Below, one piece after another: positions 23,101-29,312 of a stretch of DNA of 64,000 nt. Source of the DNA: Erpobdella octoculata (Eukaryota; Annelida; Clitellata; Hirudinida; Erpobdellidae); the NCBI GenBank assembly GCA_963978895.1, contig OZ022241.1, positions 14,283,856 to 14,347,855 on the forward strand, written 5' to 3'. The notes under the pieces were generated by a model that made no database searches, was not told the origin of the DNA, and saw only the letters and a program-made list of their open reading frames with translations. Every line of letters starts with the position of its first letter. Position 1 is the stretch's first letter. Made by a program: the position numbers and the translations under genes.

Positions 23101-26100
23101 TGACTGATAATCAACGCCGAGCTCAAACGCCTCATCCTAGGAACGTGAAATTTGGAACTTATATTACTTTTATTGCGTAAGCATCCACTAAGAAAGGATT
23201 TTTGAAAATTTTGCTCCTTAGTGGAAGAAATTGGAAAACAAACTTTTTTCTAAAACAATGTATATCTCGAAAACCAAAAAGGAGGAGATTTTGAAATATG
23301 GATTCTTCTTGAAAAATAAAAAAATACGTGTTTCATCATTTTTTGAAAATTCGGTTTCCCGGACCTCAAATGTGGGTTGGAAAATTGGGTTATTTGGTTT
23401 TTAAAGTAGCTGCTACTCAAAAAACTGTGAATGCTACAGGAGTAAAAATTAGTATTTAGTTTCTACTCCAAAAATAATGAAATAAGTGTTTTAGCATTTT
23501 TTGAAAATTTGATTTCCAGGACCTCAAATGTGGGGTGGAAAATAGGGTTATTTGTTTTTTGAAGTAACTGCTACTCAAAAACTGTAAATGCAACAAAAGT
23601 AAAAATCATTATTTAGTTTCTAATCTAAAAATAATGATATACGTGTTTCACCATTTTTTACAAATTTGGTTTCCAGGACTTTAAATGTGGGGTGGAAAAT
23701 AGGATTACTTCGTTCTTAAAGTAACTGCTACTCAAAAACTGTAAATGCTACAGATGTAAAAATTAGTATTTAGTATTTTTTTTATTGAGATTTACAGTGT
23801 TGTTCGGTAACGAAGTAAAAGTAACGCGTTACTTTACTTAAGTACATCTGACGTACTTTTTGCCTGTAACGGAGTACAGATTATATTCAGTACTTTTTAC
23901 TTGTAACGAAGTAATATTTTCGGACTTACTTTTACTTCGTTACTTTTCCAGGACAAACCGTTACAAAGTACTGTAGAAAATTAATAAAACGACGTAAAGT
24001 TTAAATCGATGTTGTATTATCTATGATTATTTATTAACGTATGCATTTTCGAACCCCATTTTACTTTTATGTTAGAGTTAGTAGTATTGAAGCTTGTGGG
24101 TGGAGCTAAGATTTTCGCGGTCATACTTGTTTTGGTGTACAATAGATTGTTCGAGATTACCTACTATGGAATCTTCCAAAGGAGCGAACGTGAGCAGCGG
24201 TGGCGATGATAGGCGCGTAACAACAATGAACGTAATAAAGAACGCCCATGGCCATATTTGGTTGTTCAGATTTCTAAAACGTTCAGGTTCACATGCTTGC
24301 TGGGCAAACCTAAAGTAAAGTAATTATGTGTTTAGCATTCCACAATTCTCCGTCAAACTTGAAGAAACACGTGATACGCGTGCATCCAGCGCATGTATCG
24401 AAATACGAAAAATTGACAAAAAGGCACGTAAAAATAGAATTTTTTCATTAGTTTGCGTGTTACCAATTAGTTTATCAGTTTTATCAACGCAGTAGCGTTT
24501 AAAAGACGATGGAATTATGATAAAATAGAGTTAGATGATTGACAAATAACCATTACAAAAATTGGCTTCAGTACTTTTACTTTTTACTTTAAAAGTAACT
24601 TTAAAGTGCTGTTACTTTTTGCTTTTACTTAAGTACATTTTTTAGCAAATACTTTTACTTTTACTTAAGTAACTTTTTGAGGCGTTACTTGTACTTTTAC
24701 TTAAGTACTGAAACACAGTACTTTTTCCAACACTGGAGATTTAGCATACGCCTTATCAAGACAAGTCTTGCTCAAGGCGAGATGGGGAGGGTACTTGCAA
24801 AGCCAGCCATTTATAGGCGCCTACCCCTTTAGCAAATGCGAGTGAACTTTTGCTTAAGGGAGTTACGATTGTGACGCCGGCGAGGTTTGAACTGCCGACC
24901 TAACGATCGACAGGCGAACGCTCTACCGCTCTACCACCAGCGCCTCAAAAAATAACGATATAAGTGTTTCACCATTTTTTAAAACTTTGGTTTCCATGAC
25001 TTAAAATGTGGGGTCAAAATAAGGGTTATTTGATTTTAAAATAACTGCTACTCAACAACTGCAAGCATTACCTACAGATGTAAAACTTAGTATTCGAGGT
25101 TTTGTGACGGTTAAAAGTAGTTGAGTCCAGTTTATCACCTGTCGGGCCAAACCGTTATTTTAGGGTCTTCTTACGGGCCAGGCTAAACCTTAAATCAAGG
25201 TGGGACGGGCCGAGGTTTTTCACTATGCATATAGACATTTTAGCGATTTTAGTGTCTTCAGACGGGTCGGGCCAAACCTGAAGTCAACATGGGACGGGCT
25301 GAAGTTTTTCATCAAGTATATAGAATTTCTAGGCCTGTAAAAACGGGCCGGGCCAAAATTAGACGGGCCGTGCCGGGCCAGGAATTTTGGTTTTGAAACG
25401 GGCTGGGCCAAGTTGTCGACGGGCCGAGCCGACACCTATGGATGCACGGTTGAAATTCTCTAATTTCATGCGAGCGAAGCCGCTACGGGCACTGTTAGTT
25501 TTACATATAAATTCAAAAAAATATCGTTATAAAAGAAGTTTTGCAATGAATGAAAAGCCGGCAAATCGTAAAATATAGGGGATTTGTGAAAAAACCTGGT
25601 TTTTCACGACATACTTGTTTTTATTTAACTTGGTAATACTTGGTATTTATATCTGTAAATTCTAAATCTTGTATTCCGTTTTTCACTCAATTCTCATTCT
25701 CCAATTGAGCTGAAATTTCTGAATTATTCACTTGATAAAGCATTTTATATCAAATTTTTTAGGTTTGAAAATATTCGATAGGTGTCAGAACTGCAAGTAA
25801 CAATCTCTAATGCTTAGTGGCTCATGATGTGAAATAGTTTTGCAATCTTAGAAGTTAGCAGCAGAATGTTTTGTAAAAATGTAATATCGCCAAAGTGTTT
25901 TATTCGTAAGGGATTCTAGACCGTACAAAAAACAACAAAACAAAATAAAAATAAAACAAAATAGTTTCTCTTTACTTGTTTTACGTTATGCGTTATTGCA
26001 CGGTGTCACTGCAGTATTCCGATATGGTAATTTTGTTATTCTACTATGGTAATGTAATATTACTTTGTATTAATTGGTATTCCACTAGATTTTTGTTTTA

Positions 26101-28687
26101 TTTTTGATATTTATTGGCATAAATTTATTGGTATAAATTTATTGATATTTATTGGCATAAATTTATTGATATTTATTGGCATAAATTTATTGATATTTAT
26201 TGGCATAAATTTATTGATATTTATTGGCATTTTATACGCTATCACTATATTACGTTTTATGATTAAAATTGTATCCAAGCAAGCCCTGCCGTTGATTTTG
26301 CTGAAAAAAGTTTCCTGGAATGGGAATTGAGTGATGATGTTTACGAAGTTTTTTCTTCCAAATTCCGTTACTCGACAGACATAAGATTTATGTTCAGGAC
26401 GAGGTCTGCAAATGGGCTGCTTTTTAAAACTCAAAATCTTCACAAATCAAAATTTATTTCAGTCGAGGTAAAATCAATCCGTTTTAACCTTATTGATAGA
26501 AAAATAAATTATACTTTTAGGAGTATAAAACCTTTAAATGCTTTTTTTAAAACAGATTATAAACGAACGTTTGAACGTTTTCTTCAATTTGAACGGAACA
26601 AGAAATAACTTGGCTCTCTCAACAATCAACGTCAGCGACGGTTCTTGGCACAGTGTTGTTGTAGAAAGAGAGAGAAATTGGATGGAAGTGAAGATGGATT
26701 GGGGTGAAGGAATGTACAAAAACGTGTCCGTGGAGACAAAAATCCACTCTTTCGTTATTGCAAGAAATGGAATATTGGCAGGTGGAAATGTTAAAAGACC
26801 ATCTCTGGTTGAATTGCCACTCGTAGAGATGGACTTTAAAAACGGTGAAATAAAATATTTGTCATTATCGCTGTCATCATCATAACCATCATATCATCAT
26901 AACCAATTAACCATCAGGTTGTATGAAAGACATTCGACTCAACGGATACCTTCTTCCTCTTAACTTCTGGGAAACAAACAAGTTCTTGTCGATGAGTACG
27001 AGAAGTCAAAAAGTATCTGAAGGTTGTCACGACATTGATGCATGTCCCTCGATCAATTGTTCGTCACCGTTCGTTTGTGTCAACAGGTGGAGACATGCCG
27101 AATGCTCGTAAGCCAGTCATTCTTCTTTGACGCATTTTTCTTTATCTTGCAACTGATATGTTTGATTTGGTTTTATGCGATTCGTCATTTCATTGCTTCT
27201 TCACCAGTTGGCCCGATGATCCATATTATTAGCAATATTGTTGTTATAATAATTAATTAATAACATATGAAAATAAATAGGAATCACTACAAAAATTTTG
27301 TGTCGTTCTTTGATGCTTTGATTTTATGGCAAGTGAAAAATTTATGAATGAAAATCGATGCCATCAATTTTTTGCAGCAACCGAAAAGGATAGAATTTGT
27401 GTAATAACATTAAAGCAGGATTTTTTAATGTTATTTGTTATTATTTTCACTTCTATGGTTTCAAGTATCTATCTTTGCCATAAAAATGTCACATAAACAC
27501 GAAAAAAATTATTTCTAGATTAACAACGATGCTACATATAGTACTTTGTTTAATCCCATTTTTGTTTTGCCCCACTCCAAAAAGCCAATGAAAGTTATGA
27601 GAAAATGTTTAGCTTAATCGGATAAGAATCAAGTGAGGTTAAAAAAAATTCAACATTATACCAACGGCTTGTTGAAGAGTAAATTCGATGAGAGGAAAAC
27701 ATTTAATTATTGTTTGATTTCAAAAGACGTTTTACGGTTATTAAATTCAACAATAACTTCATAGTTATTTTCATTCTTCTCAGATATATTTGAGATCAAC
27801 TTAAATTTTACTGAATTAATAAATTTTATGTTCCAGGTGTCCTCAAGGTCATATTCCATCGAGCGACAAACAATGCGAAGAAAGCGCTCAGAACTGTTTC
27901 GACGAAGATTCGTGCACACATGGACCAGACTGTAGTGCTGATAATGATGATGGCGGCTATGATGACGATTGTTTCTCCGTCACTGAGCAACTATCTGCTT
28001 CGAAAACAACAAAACTGCTTTTATTTGTTTTTCTGTCCATCATGTTCTTCATAGGTACGAATAACGTTTTGTTCAAATAACGATTCGTACGAATAATTAA
28101 TGTTTCGTGCGAATAATGTTTCGTGCGAATAATTTTTCGTACAAATAATATTTCTAAAAATCGGCGATTTGAGGAAACTGAAGAGATATTGCCCGATAAA
28201 CGTTTTCCAAAATTGATTTCTCTAACTTTTATATTTTTAATGAAAAACTTCGCTGGGTAAATTGTCGATCAGACAAAATATTTTGTTTTTTTTTATTTTA
28301 CCATTGAAGTTATTTAAAATTATTTATTAATATTTCAGTTTTGGCACTTGTCATGTTATATATTTTTCATAAGAAATTGAAGAAACGAAAGAAATGCTCA
28401 ATAGAAAATTTAGATAAATACGAAGTTAGAGAAAATATTGTTCACTATGACGAAGAAGGTGTCGGTGAGTTTAAATAAAAACATACTTTTTAATATTTAT
28501 ATTATTTGTATTATGCAAACGACCTTACCATCTGAGCTACCAAACCAACGCCAAAAAACTATGACTAATAGTTGCTTTTGTTGGAGTCTGTAAGGCACAA
28601 CACTTAACTATGAAGGGTTCGAATCGTGGCGAGGTAGTATAGGAATTGTACGGCTCACAGTCCGTCACGATCTAACTAATAGCTACC

Positions 28688-28783
<96 letters not shown>

Positions 28784-29210
28784 GAGAGAAAGACGAAAAA
28801 AGATACGACATTCTGCAACTTCGTAAGCCATGTTCTGACGTGCCGCAGATGCAAGCAGTTGAACGGGTTATTCCACCTGTGACAACATACAATCAAATTC
28901 CTGGTTCAAATTCAATTAATTTTTTTATTGTTTACAACAAAATTGATAATTTATTATAAAATAATTGCTTGTTACTTTTTTACAATTTAAAAACGTTCAT
29001 CTATCGACTACAGGCTTCCAGTCAGATCTCTGCGGCCACAAAACTTTGACTTTGAACGATTTCCTCACCACTAAATTGCACATGGCAAACAACGATCCTG
29101 GTTCTCCCCCATTTGAAAGTGTTAGAGAGTATCGATATGAAGGCAGAGGAAGTCTTTCCGGTTCTTTTAGTTCTTTGGGTTCGGGAGATCAAACTGCACG
29201 TTTTGAATAA
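6140..29210 (+). CDS. CadN: Type III classical cadherin (CadN-like), 5' end outside the window
   Basis: Calcium-dependent homophilic adhesion receptor that links to the actin cytoskeleton through beta-catenin. Exons: 6140-6337, 7243-7432, 7538-7681, 7787-7902, 9326-9505, 9691-9808, 10307-10504, 11226-11450, 11691-11941, 12081-12322, 12401-12534, 12734-12994, 13734-13946, 14046-14157, 14302-14480, 16091-16329, 18946-19223, 19586-19949, 20033-20290, 20775-20964, 26280-26467, 26556-26844, 26918-27107, 27837-28054, 28339-28464, 28784-28903, 29014-29210. All phases match and the sum is 5418 nt (1805 codons plus TAA at 29208). Eight DxND-type linkers are visible, e.g. DMNDNAPYF and DVNDNAPVF, then NC region, EGF/LamG array, transmembrane helix and catenin tail. 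The first exon starts in mid-repeat, so more EC repeats lie upstream. Domain order matches insect CadN and other non-chordate classical cadherins. Some weak donors (12322, 14157) were chosen by frame and family. Confidence 0.9.
6630..7153 (+). mobile_element. Helitron-like non-autonomous element with AT and GA tracts
   Basis: The left part reads ATATATAAATCTCGTGTCAT then GGCTGAACCGATCTTTATG, both common in short dispersed rolling-circle-type repeats. The right part has a hairpin GCAAAAC-AAC-GTTTGC (7126-7141) and ends TGGGTCAGCTAG at 7153 followed by T, fitting the Helitron rule of a hairpin shortly before CTRR. The middle holds (CAAA/CAGA)n, (AT)n at 6850-6889 and a GGGAAC/GAGAG purine tract to ~6995. 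The left end is not certain. Confidence 0.45.
7903..8899. other. Cadherin intron, no recognised element
   Basis: T/A-rich intron between exons 7787-7902 and 9326-9505. A small G-rich patch (GGGGAGGGGCGGGAGAG) lies near 8740-8760. Nothing else was recognised before the 31-bp array begins. Confidence 0.4.
8900..9325 (+). repeat. 31-bp minisatellite made of a duplicated splice acceptor
   Basis: About 13 units of 31 bp, core GAATACAAATTGTTGAAC then ATAATAAATGCAG. The array ends exactly at the 3' splice site of cadherin exon 9326-9505, and each unit carries the acceptor AG and the first 9-12 bases of that exon (GAATACAAACTG). Five upstream units have an exact CAG|GAATACAAA junction; others have TAG, AAG or ATG. 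Unit length is not a multiple of three and one of the three frames contains TGT TGA, so using a decoy acceptor would shift the frame or add a stop. Confidence 0.9.
9809..10306. other. Cadherin intron without recognised element
   Basis: AT-rich intron of 498 bp with donor GTATGT and acceptor TTGTTTACAG. No repeat family was recognised. Confidence 0.5.
10505..11225. other. Cadherin intron without recognised element
   Basis: 721 bp with donor GTGAGG and acceptor TTTATTTTATAG. No mobile element or coding potential was recognised. Confidence 0.5.
12995..13733. other. Cadherin intron without firm element
   Basis: 739 bp. A segment near 13110-13180 has GGGCCGGTCCG-like words reminiscent of the GGGCC repeat family, too short to assign. 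Confidence 0.4.
14046..16329 (+). CDS. CadN: Cadherin membrane-distal NC region exons
   Basis: Exons 14046-14157, 14302-14480 and 16091-16329 (phases 2, 1, 0) encode the region after the last EC repeat: LESDTGQLFSRGKL, VFDVQWRHEVTSSVQVDV and a segment with FIEVLADINKLGSENIIVLS. This position and character fit the non-chordate (primitive classical cadherin) domain that precedes the EGF/LamG array in type III cadherins. Two hAT-type insertions lie in the intron between the last two exons. Confidence 0.8.
14633..15319. mobile_element. hAT-type non-autonomous element in cadherin intron
   Basis: The left end is CAGGGTTGTCCAGC and the right end reads GCTGGACAACCATG, the inverse with two changes at the tip. 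The flanks ACCTAGCT (14625-14632) and GCCTAGCA (15320-15327) share six of eight bases, an eroded 8-bp target duplication. The motif ACGGCCCGCGGATC just inside the left end is typical of hAT-Charlie-like termini. The 687-bp interior has no recognisable transposase. Confidence 0.7.
15575..15884. mobile_element. hAT-type MITE, 310 bp
   Basis: The left terminus is CAGTAGCGTAGCGAAGG and the right terminus inverts to CAGTGGCAAACGAGGG. The flanking 8-mers TTACAATT (15567-15574) and TTACCATT (15885-15892) differ at one base. CAGTGGCG-type ends are a widespread hAT MITE signature. G/C-rich ends (GGGGGGGC, TGCCCCCGGG) enclose a T-rich core. Confidence 0.75.
16790..17112 (-). repeat. Dispersed repeat, 25-bp-unit family (copy 1)
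   Basis: On the - strand it reads GTGTGTGGCTTTCTCTGTAC, then CAGCTTTTTGACTAGCTAGG, then three units of AATAAATTTAGTGGTATTTA, then CTCGTTTTTTCG. The same order of blocks occurs on the + strand at 60120-62392, where the unit count is about 11 and a pogo-like element is inserted. A third partial copy is at 52198-52250. Confidence 0.75.
17380..17480. repeat. Dispersed repeat with CCCGT-CAATCGAGCTAAAATTTG motif
   Basis: CTTCCCGTTATTCAATTGAG followed by CTAAAATTTGACG and a GACAATGCA block. Related copies occur at 22095-22190, 25670-25760 and 29810-29850. Family identity unknown. Confidence 0.5.
17577..17897. mobile_element. MITE-like element with hexanucleotide core
   Basis: The inverted ends are TGTAACTAGATACCGCAT near 17580-17597 and ATGCGGTATTTAGTTACA near 17876-17893 (one mismatch). 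The core is about 32 copies of TATAGT (17626-17810). Flanking ATCAAAT and TTCAAAT may be an eroded target duplication. Superfamily not assigned. Confidence 0.5.
18946..20290 (+). CDS. CadN: Cadherin EGF-like and first laminin-G domain exons
   Basis: Exon 18946-19223 encodes a Cys-rich stretch (CLEEEIPEKC, SWCQTKS) and an EGF start (CSKLCRNGGRCVEKGGSF), completed in 19586-19949 by CLCPTGFNGPFC. The rest of that exon and 20033-20290 form the first LamG domain, with LWLESLPYSHEYHISLEI, GVIFYAGP, KWHKIDVFLS and GFNGCIRNFIFNNQ. A trinucleotide tract at 20124-20166 encodes about six Asp then five Gly between LYLKN and GPTSWSF. This acidic/Gly insertion is not a usual LamG feature. Confidence 0.88.
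20291..20774. other. Cadherin intron with shared 26-bp block
   Basis: Intron of 484 bp. TTTTGCCCCACTCCAAAAAG around 20612-20631 recurs at about 27563-27582 in another intron of the same gene. No mobile-element ends were found. Confidence 0.45.
20775..20964 (+). CDS. CadN: Cadherin exon with second EGF-like domain
   Basis: Phase 0 in, phase 1 out. It encodes the end of LamG1 (LLDFYVDPTSGAQMN) and an EGF-like repeat (CWRDGEVCSVGGKSKCVKNS, then LQCLCSPGWQKEDCSK). The next exon is 5.3 kb away because the intron absorbed the TGAC array, the tandem array, the SINE and the hAT element. Confidence 0.88.
20965..22271. other. Cadherin intron, purine-rich tract and dispersed repeat
   Basis: Holds a GA-rich + strand tract of about 160 bases (21600-21760) and a dispersed repeat around 22095-22190 (CTTCCCGTCATCCAATCGAG). 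The segment before the TGAC array, ATCTATGTATATAAAAGAAC, looks like the 5' part of a repeat that carries the microsatellite. No exon was recognised. Confidence 0.45.
22272..23107. repeat. (TGAC)n tetranucleotide array, about 836 bp
   Basis: About 209 copies of TGAC with a single visible variant near 22288-22292 (CTAAC). It is followed by ATCAACGCCGAGCTCAAACG. In all frames on the - strand it is open as a Ser-Gln-Ser-Val repeat, which is an artefact of the motif. It lies in the intron between 20964 and 26280. Confidence 0.97.
23795..24735. mobile_element. hAT-type element (CAGTGTTG ends), 941 bp
   Basis: The ends are CAGTGTTGTTCGGTAACG and, inverted from the right, CAGTGTTGGAAAAAGTAC. The exact 8-bp duplication GAGATTTA is at 23787-23794 and 24736-24743. 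The repeated TTACTTAAGTA words near both ends are typical of this hAT group. It inserted into the 3' part of the SINE. The interior retains a BED-finger remnant. Confidence 0.88.
24094..24425 (+). pseudogene. BED zinc-finger remnant of hAT transposase
   Basis: A frame with GHIWLFRFLKRSGSHACWAN runs to a stop at ~24318. In a shifted frame downstream, NSPSNLKKHVIRVHPAHVS resembles the His half of a BED-type zinc finger (Cys..Cys..NLKKH..H), the N-terminal DNA-binding domain of many hAT transposases. The catalytic domain is missing. Confidence 0.55.
25085..25440. repeat. GGGCC-rich dispersed repeat
   Basis: Repeated ACGGGCCGGGCCAAA, GGACGGGCCGAGG and GACGGGCCGAGCCGACACC words. It is related to 5381-5640 and 36137-36270. 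It may be a hAT end; no target duplication was found. Confidence 0.45.
25441..26105. other. Cadherin intron, one dispersed repeat
   Basis: AT-rich, with a copy of the CAATTGAGCTGAAATTTC dispersed repeat near 25700. No other assignment. Confidence 0.4.
26106..26231. repeat. 24-bp minisatellite next to an exon
   Basis: About five units of ATTTATTGGCATAAATTTAT plus TGAT. The array ends about 50 bases before the acceptor of exon 26280-26467. The open frames it creates (NINKFMPI repeats on the - strand) are artefacts. Confidence 0.9.
26280..27107 (+). CDS. CadN: Cadherin second laminin-G domain exons
   Basis: Exons 26280-26467, 26556-26844 and 26918-27107 (phases 0, 1, 2). LamG landmarks: DIRFMFRTRSANGLLFKT, NNLALSTINVSDGSWHSVVV, VEMDFKNG and GCMKDIRLNGYLLPL. 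The last exon continues into the third EGF-like domain with CHDIDACPSINCSSPFVCVN. Acceptors and donors all conform to AG/GT and keep frame. Confidence 0.88.
27837..28464 (+). CDS. CadN: Cadherin third EGF, transmembrane and juxtamembrane exons
   Basis: Exon 27837-28054 completes EGF3 (CPQGHIPSSDKQC), adds a Cys- and Asp-rich spacer (DNDDGGYDDDCF) and starts the membrane helix (KLLLFVFLSIMFFIG). Exon 28339-28464 ends it (LALVMLYIF), gives a basic stop-transfer KKLKKRKK and the juxtamembrane motif EVRENIVHYDEEGVG. That motif resembles the conserved RENI-YDDEGGGE block of classical cadherins, the p120-catenin region. Confidence 0.9.
28505..28640. repeat. Two tRNA-like halves in opposite orientation
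   Basis: The - strand of ~28511-28545 reads GGTTTGGTAGCTCAGATGG, an A-box-like tRNA 5' half. The + strand of ~28612-28630 reads AGGGTTCGAATCGTGGC, a B-box-like T-arm. Because they face opposite ways they cannot form one tRNA; a rearranged tRNA-derived SINE is the likely origin. It lies in the intron between exons 28339 and 28784. Confidence 0.45.
28691..28780. repeat. (TA)n array abutting a splice acceptor
   Basis: About 45 TA units end at 28780, followed directly by AAAG and exon 28784. The usual polypyrimidine tract is therefore replaced by (TA)n. Confidence 0.95.
28784..29210 (+). CDS. CadN: Cadherin cytoplasmic tail exons, catenin-binding
   Basis: Exons 28784-28903 (EKDEKRYDILQLRKPCSDVP) and 29014-29210. 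The last exon encodes DFLTTKLHMANNDPGSPPFE, then SVREYRYEGRGSLSGSFSSL and a stop at 29208-29210. The NDPxxPPF..VREY.YEG.GS..GS.SSL pattern is the beta-catenin-binding core of classical cadherins, including the serine cluster that is phosphorylated in other animals (family knowledge). The polyadenylation signal AATAAA is at 29307-29312. Confidence 0.93.
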
Positions 29211-29306
29211 TTATTATTTTTTGGTCTTCTTGTTATTTGTTGTTGTTTTGTGCTGAGTGTTGTTTGATCAAACTTCTTCTGTTGTTTTGTTGTTTATTTA
29301 TGAGAA

Positions 29307-29312
29307 AATAAA
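29307..29312 (+). promoter_or_regulatory. Polyadenylation signal AATAAA of cadherin
   Basis: AATAAA about 97 bases after the stop codon, followed by a GT-rich stretch. Confidence 0.6.

Larger units (their letters stand above)
23774..24946 (-). mobile_element. tRNA-derived SINE interrupted by a hAT element
   Basis: Reading the - strand from 24946: GAGGCGCTGGTGGTAGAGCG contains an A-box (TGGTAGAGCGG) and AGTTCAAACCTC is a B-box (24884-24892), both RNA polymerase III promoter boxes of a tRNA head. The body has GGGTAGGCGCCTATAAATGG and GATAAGGCGTATGCTAAATC. The tail resumes left of the hAT element at 23794 and ends in AATAAAAAAAA near 23774. A body fragment of the same family is at 62660-62775. 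Confidence 0.75.
23313..25110 (+). repeat. ~157-bp tandem repeat, split by SINE plus hAT insertion
   Basis: Three units (anchors ACCTCAAATGTGG at 23363, 23521 and ACTTTAAATGTGG at 23678, so a period of 157-158) are followed after the insertions by a fourth unit at ~24950-25110. Each unit has TTTCACCATTTTTT, GGTTTCCAGGAC, GGGTTATTTG, CTGCTACTCAAAAACTG and AAAATTAGTATTTAG. Divergence between units suggests it is older than the insertions. Confidence 0.8.

Noticed and set aside
22215..23135. 306-codon Ser-Gln-Ser-Val repeat frame on the - strand
   Set aside because: It is a six-frame artefact of the TGAC tetranucleotide array; no start context, no flanking coding sequence.
24881..24946. Functional tRNA gene
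   Set aside because: A-box and B-box are present but the acceptor stem does not pair and the sequence continues into a SINE body, so it is a tRNA-derived SINE head.
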